Under the pieces are notes generated by a model. The model had not been told where the DNA came from. It ran no database searches and was given only the letters and a program-made list of their open reading frames with translations. A stretch of 64,000 nt of DNA from Streptomyces sp. NBC_00490 (GTDB taxonomy: Bacteria > Actinomycetota > Actinomycetes > Streptomycetales > Streptomycetaceae), in the NCBI RefSeq assembly GCF_036013645.1, contig NZ_CP107869.1, positions 2,356,001 through 2,420,000 on the forward strand. Reading direction: 5' to 3'. The translations under genes and the position numbers were made by a program. Position 1 is the first letter of the stretch. Each line of letters opens with the position of its first letter. Shown piece by piece: positions 40,613-49,186 of this stretch.

Positions 40613-42748
40613 ATGCGTGACGATCGGCTCTGCGACGGCAATCTCCCCCTCGAACTGGACGCGTTCGTGGGCCGCTCGGCCGAACTCGCCGCACTCTCGC
40701 TGGCTCTGGAGAGCTCGCGCCTGGTGACCCTGACCGGCCCGGGTGGCATCGGCAAGTCCCGGCTGGCGGCACGGGCGGCGCTGCGGGACGGGGCGTGGCG
40801 GGTCGATCTGGCGTCGGTGCGCGATCCGGAGTTCGTCGACTTCGCGGTCGTGGAAGCGCTGGGGCTGACCGACCACACCACCCGGCTGCCGCGCGAGATC
40901 CTGCTCGCGCACCTGGCGCGGCCGGGGCGTGAACTCCTGCTGGTTCTCGACGGGTTCGAGCACTTGGTGGACGTCTGCGCCGAGCTGGTGACCGATCTGC
41001 TGCACCGGGCGCCGGGGCTGAGGGTGCTCGCCGTGGGCCGCCGGCCGCTGTCGGTGGCGGGCGAGCGGGTGTTCGCGCTGGAGCCGCTCACCGAGGCCGA
41101 GGCCGTGGAGCTCTTCGTGGACCGGGCGGGCCGGCAGGGCGTGTCCGTCGCCGCCGATCCCGACGTACGGGAACTGTGCCGGCGCCTCGACGGCATCCCG
41201 CTCGCCGTGGAACTGGCCGCCGGGCGGCTGCGGGCGCTGTCCCCCGGTCAGCTGCTGGAGCGGCTCGACGACCGGTTCCGGCTGCTGACCGGCGGGGGGC
41301 GGGACACGCTGCCCCGGCATCGGACGCTGCGTACGGCGATCGGCTGGAGCCATGAGCTGTGCACGCCTCCGGAGCGGCTGCTGTGGTCCCGCCTGTCGGT
41401 GTTCGCGGGGCTGTTCGACCTGGAGGCCGTGGAGTACGTGTGCAGCGGCAACGGGCTGGCAGAGCAGGACGTTCTCGACGTGCTGACGGAGCTGCTCGCG
41501 CAGTCCGTGGTCGGTCGCGAGGAGACCGCGACGGGCGTGCGCTACCGGATGCTGGACACGGTCCGGGTGTACGGCGCCGAGTGGCTGGAGGCGACCGGGG
41601 ACGCGGACCGGCTGCGGCGACGGCACCGCGACTGGTATCTGGGCCTGGCGACCTGGTGCGAGCTGGACTGGTTCTCCCCGCGGCAGGCCGAGGTGGCCGC
41701 CCGTGTCGACGCGGAGCTGCCGAATCTGCGCAGCGCCCTGGAGCACTGCCTCGGCGACCCGGAGGAGGCGCATCTGGGCCAGTACCTGGCGGGCTCGCTC
41801 TGGTTCTTCTGGGTCGGCTGCGGACGGCTGTCGGAGGGCCGGCACTGGCTGGAGCAGGCCGTGCGGCTGGAGTCCGACAACGAACTGCCTCGGCTCAAGG
41901 CCCTGTGGGTGCTCGGCTACGTCGCGATCCTCCAGGGCGACACGGTGCCGGCGCTGGCCGCGCTCCATGAGTGCCGGGAGGAGGCGGAGCGGTCCGCGAA
42001 CCCGACGGCGGTGGCGTACGCCGAGCACCGCACCGGCTGCCTGGCCCTGGTCAGCGACGACATGGCCCGCGCGGAGACGCTGCTGCGCTCGGCGCTGGAG
42101 CGTTACCAGGAGATCGGCGAGCTCAACAGCAACGTCCTGATGGGCCAGGTCGAGCTGGCGATGACGCGCGCGTTCCAGGGCGACCTGCCGGAGGCGGTAC
42201 GGCTGTGCCAGGACGTCCGCCGGGTCTGCGAGGACCACGGCGAGGGCTGGACCAGGTCGTACGCGCTGTATGTGCTGGCGTACGCGGCCTGGAGCGAGGG
42301 CGATCTGGCGGCGGCCCGCACGCTGCTGACCGACTGCCTGGGCGCCGCCCACGCCTTCCACGATCTGCTCGGCTCGGTGCTGACGCTCGAACTGCTGGCG
42401 CTGGTCACGGCGGCCCAGGGTGATACAGCGGAGGCCGCGGTGCTGCAGGGCGCCGCCGCCTCGATGTGGCCCTCGGTGGGTCTGCCGCTGTTCGGCTCCG
42501 CCTACTACAACGCGCCGCACGAGCTGTGCGAGGCGACGGCCCGCGAGGACCTGGGCGACGAGCCGTACGCGGAGTTCCTGCGGACCGGGGGCCGGCTCGG
42601 CCGGGACGCGGCCGTGGCCCGGGCGCTGGGGCGCAGTCCGCGGGCGTTGCCCGTACCGCGCGGACCGGCACGGCACGCTCAGGGCGGCGTCGCCATGCAG
42701 GAACCCGCCGCCTCGCCCACCCGCAAGGGTGGGGAGACGACGGGCTGA
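40613..42748 (+). CDS. NB-ARC/TPR ATPase (AfsR-like, without a DNA-binding domain)
   Basis: A 711-residue STAND-type ATPase. The Walker A is GPGGIGKS at residues 42-49, Walker B reads LLLVLDGFEHLVD, and the sensor GIPLAVELAAGRL follows near residue 205. The C-terminal half is TPR-like helical repeats (for example LRSALERYQEIGELN and ALYVLAYAAWSEGDL). The helix-turn-helix found in AfsR and LuxR-family relatives is missing at both ends, so it may act through a partner. The ATG at 40613 is used because upstream residues are low-complexity. It lies alone, convergent with rpsD. Confidence 0.85.
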   Translation: MRDDRLCDGNLPLELDAFVGRSAELAALSLALESSRLVTLTGPGGIGKSRLAARAALRDGAWRVDLASVRDPEFVDFAVVEALGLTDHTTRLPREILLAHLARPGRELLLVLDGFEHLVDVCAELVTDLLHRAPGLRVLAVGRRPLSVAGERVFALEPLTEAEAVELFVDRAGRQGVSVAADPDVRELCRRLDGIPLAVELAAGRLRALSPGQLLERLDDRFRLLTGGGRDTLPRHRTLRTAIGWSHELCTPPERLLWSRLSVFAGLFDLEAVEYVCSGNGLAEQDVLDVLTELLAQSVVGREETATGVRYRMLDTVRVYGAEWLEATGDADRLRRRHRDWYLGLATWCELDWFSPRQAEVAARVDAELPNLRSALEHCLGDPEEAHLGQYLAGSLWFFWVGCGRLSEGRHWLEQAVRLESDNELPRLKALWVLGYVAILQGDTVPALAALHECREEAERSANPTAVAYAEHRTGCLALVSDDMARAETLLRSALERYQEIGELNSNVLMGQVELAMTRAFQGDLPEAVRLCQDVRRVCEDHGEGWTRSYALYVLAYAAWSEGDLAAARTLLTDCLGAAHAFHDLLGSVLTLELLALVTAAQGDTAEAAVLQGAAASMWPSVGLPLFGSAYYNAPHELCEATAREDLGDEPYAEFLRTGGRLGRDAAVARALGRSPRALPVPRGPARHAQGGVAMQEPAASPTRKGGETTG

Positions 42749-42778
42749 GGTGATGCGTGTCCTACGTCCGGCTGGTGA

Positions 42779-43393
42779 TCAGCGGGCGTAGTACTCGACG
42801 ACGAGCTGCTCGTCGCAGATCACCGGGATCTCCTTGCGGTTCGGCTCGCGGTCCAGGCGGAACGCCAGGGCGCCGAGGTTCACCTGGAGGTAGCGCGGGG
42901 TCTCACCGTCGGGGGCGAACCCACCGGCGCGGGCGACCTCGAACAGCGTCTTGCTGCGGCTGCGCTCGCGGACCATCACGACGTCGTCGGGACGGACGCG
43001 GAACGACGGCTTGTCGACCTTGCCGCCGTTGACCTCGATGTGACCGTGGACGACCATCTGGCGGGCCTGGTAGATCGTGCGGGCGATGCCCGAACGCAGG
43101 ACCAGCGCGTCGAGACGGCGCTCGAGCTCGATGATCAGGGCCTCGCCGGTCTTGCCCTGCACCTTGGAGGCACGCTCGTAGGCGCGGACGAGCTGACGCT
43201 CGGACACGTCGTACTGCGCACGCAGACGCTGCTTCTCGAGCAGACGGACCTTGTAGTCCGAGTTCTGCTTGCGGCCACGGCCGTGCTCACCCGGGGGGTA
43301 GGGGCGCGCCTCGAAGTACTTGACGGCCTTCGGGGTCAGCGCGATGCCGAGGGCACGCGACTTCTTGACCTTGGGGCGGGACTGGTTCGCCAC
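42779..43393 (-). CDS. rpsD: 30S ribosomal protein S4
   Basis: Primary 16S rRNA-binding protein. The 204-residue length fits. The zinc-binding N-terminal cysteines are missing, so this is the C-minus paralogue type. The S4 RNA-binding domain lies about 94-160 ([32 protein letters not shown]). The GTG start follows GAGAGA. It is separate from the large ribosomal operons, as in other Streptomyces, and has an exceptionally long leader that may be the target of S4 autoregulation. Confidence 0.97.
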   Translation of the reverse strand: MANQSRPKVKKSRALGIALTPKAVKYFEARPYPPGEHGRGRKQNSDYKVRLLEKQRLRAQYDVSERQLVRAYERASKVQGKTGEALIIELERRLDALVLRSGIARTIYQARQMVVHGHIEVNGGKVDKPSFRVRPDDVVMVRERSRSKTLFEVARAGGFAPDGETPRYLQVNLGALAFRLDREPNRKEIPVICDEQLVVEYYAR

Positions 43394-43707
43394 AATCTCT
43401 CATTTCTCAGTGTTCGGCTCGTCAGGGTTGAGGGAGGTCGCATCCGCAGCCGGGGAAACCCTCCGGGTCCGTTGCCGGGCCTGATGGGCAGCCGCTCCCC
43501 TGGTCTGGGCACATACGTGCAGCACGCGAGTGGCCCACCGACCGGTCCCGTCGTACGACGAGTGGTGGTGGGCTGCCCGCGACACCAATCGAACGGTGCG
43601 CGACGCTCCTGGAGCCGATCCGGGGACTGGGTCCTCTGACTGGCTCCGGCTGACTGTCCTGTTCTGACTGCACAGGACGCAGCACTCCGAGGGATTCTAC
43701 AGGGCGC
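43394..43707 (-). promoter_or_regulatory. 314-nt structured leader region of rpsD
   Basis: No gene was seen between rarA and rpsD. On the minus strand a TAGAAT (43694-43699) could be a -10 box, giving a leader near 290 nt. Inside it are possible pairings: GTCCTGT/ACAGGAC around 43656-43678, GCCCAC/GTGGGC around 43527-43574 and GGGCAGCC/GGCTGCCC between about 43477 and 43580. A palindrome CGTCGTACGACG lies near 43550. Such a leader before rpsD suggests autoregulation by S4, but no known S4 leader was recognised. Confidence 0.5.
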
Positions 43708-45063
43708 TCAGGACCGCTTGCGACCGAGGTGCGCTCTGGTCCACTCGACCGCGTCCGCGTACCGCGCCTCGGCGCCGTGCCGGGTCGGCGTGTAGTACTC
43801 GCGGTCCTTGAGGGCGTCCGGGGCGTACTGCTGCTCGGCGATGCCCTCGGGCAGGTCGTGCGGATACACATACCCCTGCGCGTGGCCGAGCTTGGCGGCG
43901 CCCTTGTAGTGCCCGTCACGCAGGTGGGGCGGCACGGATCCGGCCAGTCCCTTGCGTACGTCCTCCATGGCGGCGCCGATCGCCATGGTCGCGGCGTTGG
44001 ACTTGGGGGCCAGCGCGAGGGCGATGGTGGCGTGGCTGAGGGTCAGCGCGGCCTCGGGGAAGCCGATCATGGCGACGGCTTGGGCGGCGGCGACCGCGAT
44101 CGGCAGGGCTTGGGGATCGGCCAGGCCGATGTCCTCGCTCGCGGAGATCATCAGGCGGCGGGCGATGAAGCGGGGGTCCTCGCCGGCCTCGATCATGCGG
44201 GCCAGATAGTGCAGCGCCGCGTCCACGTCGGAGCCCCTGATGGACTTGATGAGGGCGCTGGCCACGTCGTAGTGCTGGTCGCCGTCGCGGTCGTACTTCA
44301 CGGCCGCGCGGTCGACCGTCTCCTCGAGCGTGGTGAGGGAGACCTCCGCCTCGCCCTTGTCGAGCGCGGCCCCGGCGGCGGCCTCCAGGGCGGTCAGGGC
44401 CCGGCGGGCGTCGCCGCCGGCGATCCGCAGGAGGTGGTCCTCGGTGTCCTCGGGGAGGGCGACGGCGTCCTTGAGGCCGCGGTCGTCGCCGAGCGCCCTG
44501 CGCAGAAGCCCGCGCAGATCGTCGTCCGTGAGGGGTTCGAGGGTCAGCAGGAGCGAGCGGGACAGCAGCGGGGAGATCACCGAGAAGTACGGGTTCTCGG
44601 TGGTCGCCGCGATCAGGGTGACCCAGCGGTTCTCGACGGCCGGGAGGAGGGAATCCTGCTGTGCCTTGCTGAAACGGTGGATCTCGTCGAGGAAGAGGAC
44701 GGTCTCCTTGCCGTACCCGCCGGTGGCACGGCGGGCTCCCTCGATGACCGCGCGGACCTCCTTGACGCCCGCGGTGATCGCCGACAGTTCGACGAAGCGC
44801 TTGTTGGTGGCCTTGGAGACGACGTAGGCCAGGGTCGTCTTGCCGGTGCCGGGCGGACCCCACAGGATCACCGAGGACGGGCCCGCCGGGCCGCCCGTGG
44901 CCTCGCCGACCAGGCGGCGCAGGGGCGAGCCGGGCTTCAGCAGATGCTGCTGGCCCACCACCTCGTCGAGGGTGCGCGGGCGCATCCGCACCGCCAGGGG
45001 GCTCCCGGCGGGGTCCTTCTCCTGGCGCTCTTCGGCGGCTGCGGTGAACAGGTCGGGCTCCAC
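43708..45063 (-). CDS. rarA: replication-associated recombination protein A (RarA/MgsA ATPase)
   Basis: A 451-residue AAA+ clamp-loader-like ATPase acting at stalled forks. The N-terminus [22 protein letters not shown] is followed by [20 protein letters not shown], Walker [11 protein letters not shown], Walker [12 protein letters not shown], and the sensor [18 protein letters not shown]. The C-terminal tetramerisation domain contains [20 protein letters not shown]. The start is GTG at 45063; a perfect RecA-independent damage-type promoter ends 7 nt upstream, so the mRNA is predicted to be leaderless. It sits between the VKOR gene and rpsD. Confidence 0.95.
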   Translation of the reverse strand: MEPDLFTAAAEERQEKDPAGSPLAVRMRPRTLDEVVGQQHLLKPGSPLRRLVGEATGGPAGPSSVILWGPPGTGKTTLAYVVSKATNKRFVELSAITAGVKEVRAVIEGARRATGGYGKETVLFLDEIHRFSKAQQDSLLPAVENRWVTLIAATTENPYFSVISPLLSRSLLLTLEPLTDDDLRGLLRRALGDDRGLKDAVALPEDTEDHLLRIAGGDARRALTALEAAAGAALDKGEAEVSLTTLEETVDRAAVKYDRDGDQHYDVASALIKSIRGSDVDAALHYLARMIEAGEDPRFIARRLMISASEDIGLADPQALPIAVAAAQAVAMIGFPEAALTLSHATIALALAPKSNAATMAIGAAMEDVRKGLAGSVPPHLRDGHYKGAAKLGHAQGYVYPHDLPEGIAEQQYAPDALKDREYYTPTRHGAEARYADAVEWTRAHLGRKRS

Positions 45064-45070
45064 GTCAAGA

Positions 45071-45093
45071 ACCCTAATTCACCGCACTGACAA
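45071..45093 (-). promoter_or_regulatory. RecA-independent DNA-damage promoter of rarA
   Basis: The minus strand reads TTGTCAGTG-N8-TAGGGT, an exact match to the mycobacterial RecA-NDp consensus tTGTCRgtg-N8-TAnnnT, which is activated by PafBC. The -10 ends at 45071 and the GTG start begins at 45063, leaving 7 nt, so transcription should begin at or next to the start codon. Confidence 0.85.
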
Positions 45094-45094
45094 T

Positions 45095-45120
45095 CCGGCC
45101 GGCGCCTGTGCGGCGGCCGG
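45095..45120 (-). terminator. hairpin directly after the VKOR gene
   Basis: CCGGCCG (45095-45101) and CGGCCGG (45114-45120) flank a 12-nt loop, starting one base after the VKOR stop. It also separates the VKOR transcript from the rarA promoter. Confidence 0.6.
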
Positions 45121-45771
45121 TCAGCTGGTCCAGAAGTCCCACCAGCGCGTCAGGATCAGCATGCCGATGATCCCGATGTGCAGGACCGGCAGCACCCAGG
45201 TGAACTCGCCGAAGAAGCTCTTCAGCCAGCGCGGGGCGGGCAGGAAGCCGTTGCGCACGTTGAACGAGGTCACGTACCAGAACATGATGATCGTCGCGAC
45301 CCAGGCCAGGGAGCACCACAGGCACAGCGCGTTGATCCGGTACAGCGACTGGAACATCAGCCAGGCGCAGAAGGAGACGCCGAAGAGGGTGCCGGCGTTG
45401 AAGGTCAGCCAGTACCAGCGCGGGAAGCGGGCGCGGGCCAGCAGGCTCATGCCGACGCCGATGACGATGCCGTAGGTGACGAGGCCGAGCACCGGGTTGG
45501 GGAACCCGAAGGCGGCGGCCTGCTTCGACTCCATCACGCTGCCGCAGGAGACGACGGGGTTCAGACTGCAGCCCGGGGTGAAGGTCGTGCCCGCGACCTT
45601 GGCCTCGAGCAGCTTGAACTTGTCGATCGTGATGACCCACGCGGCGAGCAGGCCGGCCGCGCCGGTGAGCAGCAGCATGATGGCGAAGGCACGACTGCCA
45701 CCCACCAGCCGTGGCTCGGCGGCGGTCCGCTCGGGCTCGGTGGAGACGTCTTTGACTGTGGTCTTGCTCAT
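45121..45771 (-). CDS. vitamin K epoxide reductase family protein (DsbB-like)
   Basis: A 216-residue polytopic membrane protein with at least four hydrophobic helices (about 27-50, 93-111, 121-142 and 150-170). Two cysteine pairs are present: Cys68 and Cys76 in the first loop, and CLWC at 150-153, the quinone-linked active site. It should reoxidise an extracytoplasmic thiol-disulphide oxidase in place of DsbB. No thioredoxin domain is fused. The start ATG at 45771 has only a weak upstream site; an in-frame extension to 45924 is not conserved. Two inverted repeats lie about 60-90 nt before it. Confidence 0.93.
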   Translation of the reverse strand: MSKTTVKDVSTEPERTAAEPRLVGGSRAFAIMLLLTGAAGLLAAWVITIDKFKLLEAKVAGTTFTPGCSLNPVVSCGSVMESKQAAAFGFPNPVLGLVTYGIVIGVGMSLLARARFPRWYWLTFNAGTLFGVSFCAWLMFQSLYRINALCLWCSLAWVATIIMFWYVTSFNVRNGFLPAPRWLKSFFGEFTWVLPVLHIGIIGMLILTRWWDFWTS

Positions 45772-45830
45772 CACGCCGATTCCGTCTGCTTGAGAGTTGG
45801 ACCTTCTTCGGGCAGGGGCCATTGTGCCGT

Positions 45831-45861
45831 ACACGGGCCCGTGTCCACCGTTCGGTGGACA
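45831..45861. promoter_or_regulatory. overlapping palindromes upstream of the VKOR gene
   Basis: A perfect 14-nt palindrome, ACACGGGCCCGTGT (45831-45844), overlaps an 8-bp inverted repeat TGTCCACC/GGTGGACA (45842-45861). They lie 60-90 nt upstream of the start and may be an operator. The rest of 45772-46022 shows no gene. Confidence 0.4.
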
Positions 45862-46022
45862 TAAGGAAGTACGTCTGGCCGCCCCTGAGCGTTCGGTTCC
45901 GGCCGAGGTTCGAGGGCATGACACAGCACACGCGGGGCCGAAGGCCCGCGTGCGTGGCGCTCATATGTCGGAATCGCCCGGCAGGACGAATCGGTACCCG
46001 CCGGGTTGACGGCCCACCAGAA

Positions 46023-46055
46023 AGGTGCCGGGTCCCCTGCAAGGACCCGGCACCT
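46023..46055 (-). terminator. terminator of hisS
   Basis: A perfect 13-bp stem (46023-46035 with 46043-46055, loop CCTGCAA) starts 13 nt after the hisS stop and is followed by TTT on the transcript. Confidence 0.9.
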
Positions 46056-46067
46056 CAGCACGCCGTA

Positions 46068-47330
46068 TCAGCCGAGCCGTGCTTCCAGCTCGGCCACGAT
46101 CTCGTTCACGCCGATCGCCGTCTGCTCGCCGGACTCCATGTCCTTGAGCTGGACGACACCCTCGGCGAGGTCGCGTTCGCCGGCGACGACCGTGTAGCGG
46201 GCGCCGCTGCGGTTGGCGTTCTTCATGGCGCCCTTGAGGCCCTTGGCCCCGTAGGAGAAGTCGGCCGCGATGCCCACCTTGCGCAGCTCGGTGACCTTCG
46301 CGAAGAGGATCCGACGGGCCTCCTCGCCCAGCGGGACCGCGAAGACACTGGTCGTGGAGGGAAGTTCGAGTTCGACGCCCTCCGCCTCCAGCGCCAGCAC
46401 CGTGCGGTCGACGCCCAGCGCCCAGCCCACCGACGGCAGCGCGGGGCCGCCGATCATCTCGGACAGGCCGTCGTAGCGACCGCCGCCGCCCACCGCGGAC
46501 TGGGAGCCCAGGCCGTCGTGGACGAACTCGAAGGTCGTACGGGTGTAGTAGTCCAGGCCGCGCACCAGCCTGGGGTCGTCCTCGAAGGCGACGCCCGCCG
46601 CGGTGATCAGTTCGCGGACCTCCTCGTGGTACGCCTTGCAGGCGTCGCAGAGGTAGTCACGCAGGAGCGGGGCGTCGCCGAGCTGCTTCTGGACCGCTTC
46701 GCGCTTGTCGTCCAGGACGCGCAGCGGGTTGATCTCCGCGCGGCGCAGGGTCTCCTCGTCGAGGTCGAGCCCCCGGAGGAAGGTCTGCAGCGCCTCCCGG
46801 TACACCGGACGGCACTCCTTGTCGCCCAGGCTGTTCAGGAGGATGCGGAAGTCGCGCAGCCCCAGCGAGCGGTACGCCTGGTCGGCCAGGATGATCAGCT
46901 CGGCGTCCAGCGCCGGGTCCTCGGCACCGATCGCCTCGGCGCCCACCTGGGAGAAGTGGCGGTAACGGCCCTTCTGCGGGCGCTCGTAGCGGTAGTACGA
47001 GCCCGAGTACCAGAGCTTGACGGGGAGGTTGCCCGCCTTGTGGAGGTTGGCCTCCAGCGCCGCGCGCAGCACGGAGGCGGTGCCCTCGGGGCGCAGGGCG
47101 AGCCTGTCGCCGCCCTTGGTCTCGAAGGCGTACATCTCCTTGGTCACGATGTCGGTGGACTCACCGACACCGCGCGCGAACAGCTCGACGCTCTCGAAGC
47201 CGGGTGTCTCGATGTAGCCGTAGCCGGAGTTGCGCAGCGGAGCCGCGATCGCCTCGCGCACCGCGAGGAACTTCGCGCTGTCCGGCGGGATGAGGTCGTA
47301 CGTGCCCTTGGGGGCCTTGAAGGTGCTCAC
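46068..47330 (-). CDS. hisS: histidine-tRNA ligase
   Basis: Class II synthetase of 420 residues from the start used here. Motifs include [34 protein letters not shown], the [22 protein letters not shown] region and the HisA-like [14 protein letters not shown]. The GTG at 47330 reproduces the family N-terminus ([13 protein letters not shown]). The GTG at 47345 overlaps the metallo-hydrolase stop (GTGA), so the longer form with five more residues remains possible. A hairpin closes it. Confidence 0.96.
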   Translation of the reverse strand: MSTFKAPKGTYDLIPPDSAKFLAVREAIAAPLRNSGYGYIETPGFESVELFARGVGESTDIVTKEMYAFETKGGDRLALRPEGTASVLRAALEANLHKAGNLPVKLWYSGSYYRYERPQKGRYRHFSQVGAEAIGAEDPALDAELIILADQAYRSLGLRDFRILLNSLGDKECRPVYREALQTFLRGLDLDEETLRRAEINPLRVLDDKREAVQKQLGDAPLLRDYLCDACKAYHEEVRELITAAGVAFEDDPRLVRGLDYYTRTTFEFVHDGLGSQSAVGGGGRYDGLSEMIGGPALPSVGWALGVDRTVLALEAEGVELELPSTTSVFAVPLGEEARRILFAKVTELRKVGIAADFSYGAKGLKGAMKNANRSGARYTVVAGERDLAEGVVQLKDMESGEQTAIGVNEIVAELEARLG

Positions 47331-47341
47331 GGAAAGTCTCG

Positions 47342-48055
47342 TCACATTCCTCGTCGGGGAGCGTCGGCATGCGCTCCCGGGCCGGCGGCGGCCACCTGCC
47401 GCAGATACGGGTTGGTGGCACGCTCACGGCCGATGGTCGTGTGCTCGTTGTGGCCGGGCAGCACCACGGTCGAGTCGTCGAGAGGCAGGACCACGCGGGC
47501 CAGGGACTCGAGCATGTCGTCCATGGAGCCACCGGGGAAATCGGTGCGTCCGATGGAGCCGGCGAACAGCAGGTCGCCCGAGAAGAGAAGCGGAGGAATG
47601 TCCGCCGCCTCGGGCATGCCGAAGGTCACCGACCCCCTGGTATGGCCGGGCGCGTGCGCCACGGTGAGCTCCAGTCCCGCCAGTTCCAGCTTCACGCCGT
47701 CGGTCAGTTCCCTGACGTCGTCCGGCTCCCCCACGGTCAGCTCGCCCATGAGCGGCATCCCGATGGAGCGGCCGAGCGCCTTCTCCGGGTCGCTCATCAT
47801 GAACCGGTCCTCGGGGTGGATCCACGCGGGTACGTCGTGCGCGCCGCAGACCGGGACGACCGAGGCCACATGGTCGATGTGGCCATGGGTGAGGACGACG
47901 GCGACGGGCTTGAGCCGATGCTTCTTCAGTGCCTCTTCGACTCCCTGGGCGGCCTGATGGCCCGGGTCGATGATCACGCACTCCTCACCGGCGGCGGGGG
48001 CGACGAGATAACAGTTCGTCCCCCAGGCCCCGGCGGGGAACCCGGCAATGAGCAC
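47342..48055 (-). CDS. MBL-fold metallo-hydrolase (glyoxalase II-like)
   Basis: A 237-residue metallo-beta-lactamase-fold hydrolase. The zinc motif is [11 protein letters not shown], followed by [28 protein letters not shown] and [12 protein letters not shown], all typical of hydroxyacylglutathione hydrolase-like enzymes; the thiol ester substrate in actinobacteria is not established. The GTG at 48055 has GAAGGA 6 nt upstream. It diverges from the cyclophilin gene and overlaps hisS at its 3' end. Confidence 0.93.
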   Translation of the reverse strand: MLIAGFPAGAWGTNCYLVAPAAGEECVIIDPGHQAAQGVEEALKKHRLKPVAVVLTHGHIDHVASVVPVCGAHDVPAWIHPEDRFMMSDPEKALGRSIGMPLMGELTVGEPDDVRELTDGVKLELAGLELTVAHAPGHTRGSVTFGMPEAADIPPLLFSGDLLFAGSIGRTDFPGGSMDDMLESLARVVLPLDDSTVVLPGHNEHTTIGRERATNPYLRQVAAAGPGAHADAPRRGM

Positions 48056-48235
48056 GATCGTCCTTCGTTGTGTCGATAAGGGTGGGCTTGAAAAGCGGCT
48101 GCGCCTGTGGTCAGAGCCTACCGGCGCTGCCGTTTCCTCAGCGAACCCATATACGGTACGGGGCACACGCACGCGGTCGGCTCACTAGACGCAGGCGTCC
48201 CAGCAGGCGTACGAGACGCATGAGGAGAGAACCCG

Positions 48236-49051
48236 GTGGTCACCCAGGAACAGCGGAAGCGGCAGCTCGCCCGGGAGAAGTTCTTGCGGCAGCAGCAGCG
48301 GCGCACGGCCGCGCGGCGCAAGGCCCGCATGCGCAACTCCGTGATCGCGTCGGTGCTCGGCGTGATCCTGGTGGGCAGTCTGGCGCTCTATACGTCGGAC
48401 GTCCTCAAGGGAGACGACGACAAGTCCGACGCCGCCGCGGCCACGCCGTCGCCGACGCCCAGCGCGATCGCCGACCCGTGCAAGAAGCCCGCGGAGGGCA
48501 AGGTCAAGACGGCGACCTGGAAGAAGGAGCCGTCGCTGACGATCGACAAGTCGGCGAAGTACACGATGAAGCTGGCGACGACGTGCGGTGACATAGACAT
48601 CGCGCTCAAGACGAAGGCGGCCCCGCACACCGTCAACTCGTTCGACTTCCTCGCGGCCAAGGGCTACTTCGACCACACCAAGTGCCACCGGCTCACCACC
48701 AACGGCATCTACGTGCTCCAGTGCGGCGACCCGACGGGCAGCGGCAGCGGTGGTCCCGGCTACACGATCCCGGACGAGAACCTGAAGGACAAAAGCCTCA
48801 AGAACAACATCTACCCGGCGGGCACCATCGCGATGGCGAACACCGGCAAGGCGCACACCGGAGGCAGCCAGTTCTTCCTCGTCTACCAGGACAGTCAGCT
48901 GCCGCCGAGCTACACGCCGTTCGGGACCGTCTCCGAGTCCGGTATGACGGTCCTGAAGAAGATCGCGGCCGCGGGTGAGAGCACCGGAGCGGGTGACGGC
49001 GCTCCCAACGCAACGGTCGTGATCAACAAGGCGACTGTCACCAAATCCTGA
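48236..49051 (+). CDS. membrane-anchored cyclophilin-type peptidyl-prolyl isomerase
   Basis: A 271-residue protein with a basic N-terminus (KRQLAREKFLRQQQRRTAARRKARMRN), a signal anchor at about 34-53, a Ser/Pro linker and a cyclophilin domain from residue 105. The catalytic region is KCHRLTTNGIYVLQCGDPTGSGSGGPGYTIPDE and SQFFLVYQD. It acts outside the membrane on prolyl bonds in exported proteins. The GTG at 48236 follows GAGGAGAG by 9 nt. It diverges from the metallo-hydrolase gene. Confidence 0.94.
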   Translation: MVTQEQRKRQLAREKFLRQQQRRTAARRKARMRNSVIASVLGVILVGSLALYTSDVLKGDDDKSDAAAATPSPTPSAIADPCKKPAEGKVKTATWKKEPSLTIDKSAKYTMKLATTCGDIDIALKTKAAPHTVNSFDFLAAKGYFDHTKCHRLTTNGIYVLQCGDPTGSGSGGPGYTIPDENLKDKSLKNNIYPAGTIAMANTGKAHTGGSQFFLVYQDSQLPPSYTPFGTVSESGMTVLKKIAAAGESTGAGDGAPNATVVINKATVTKS

Positions 49052-49186
49052 CCCCCAACAGCCAAATTTCGGTCGCGCGGGATGCGGACAGGCAACCCGC
49101 CGGTCGCCTATGTTGGCCGTGACGAAACTGTGGACGATGCCCGGGGGTGCTGAAGCCCCATGCAGGCATCATGTGGAGGAGGCGCT

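Noticed and set aside
43422..43919. Minus-strand open frame of 165 codons in the rpsD leader
   Set aside because: It overlaps the end of rarA, has a Ser/Arg/Thr/Pro-rich nonsense composition and no ribosome binding site.
45822..47957. Plus-strand open frame of 711 codons opposite hisS and the metallo-hydrolase
   Set aside because: A shadow of hisS without a sensible protein composition.
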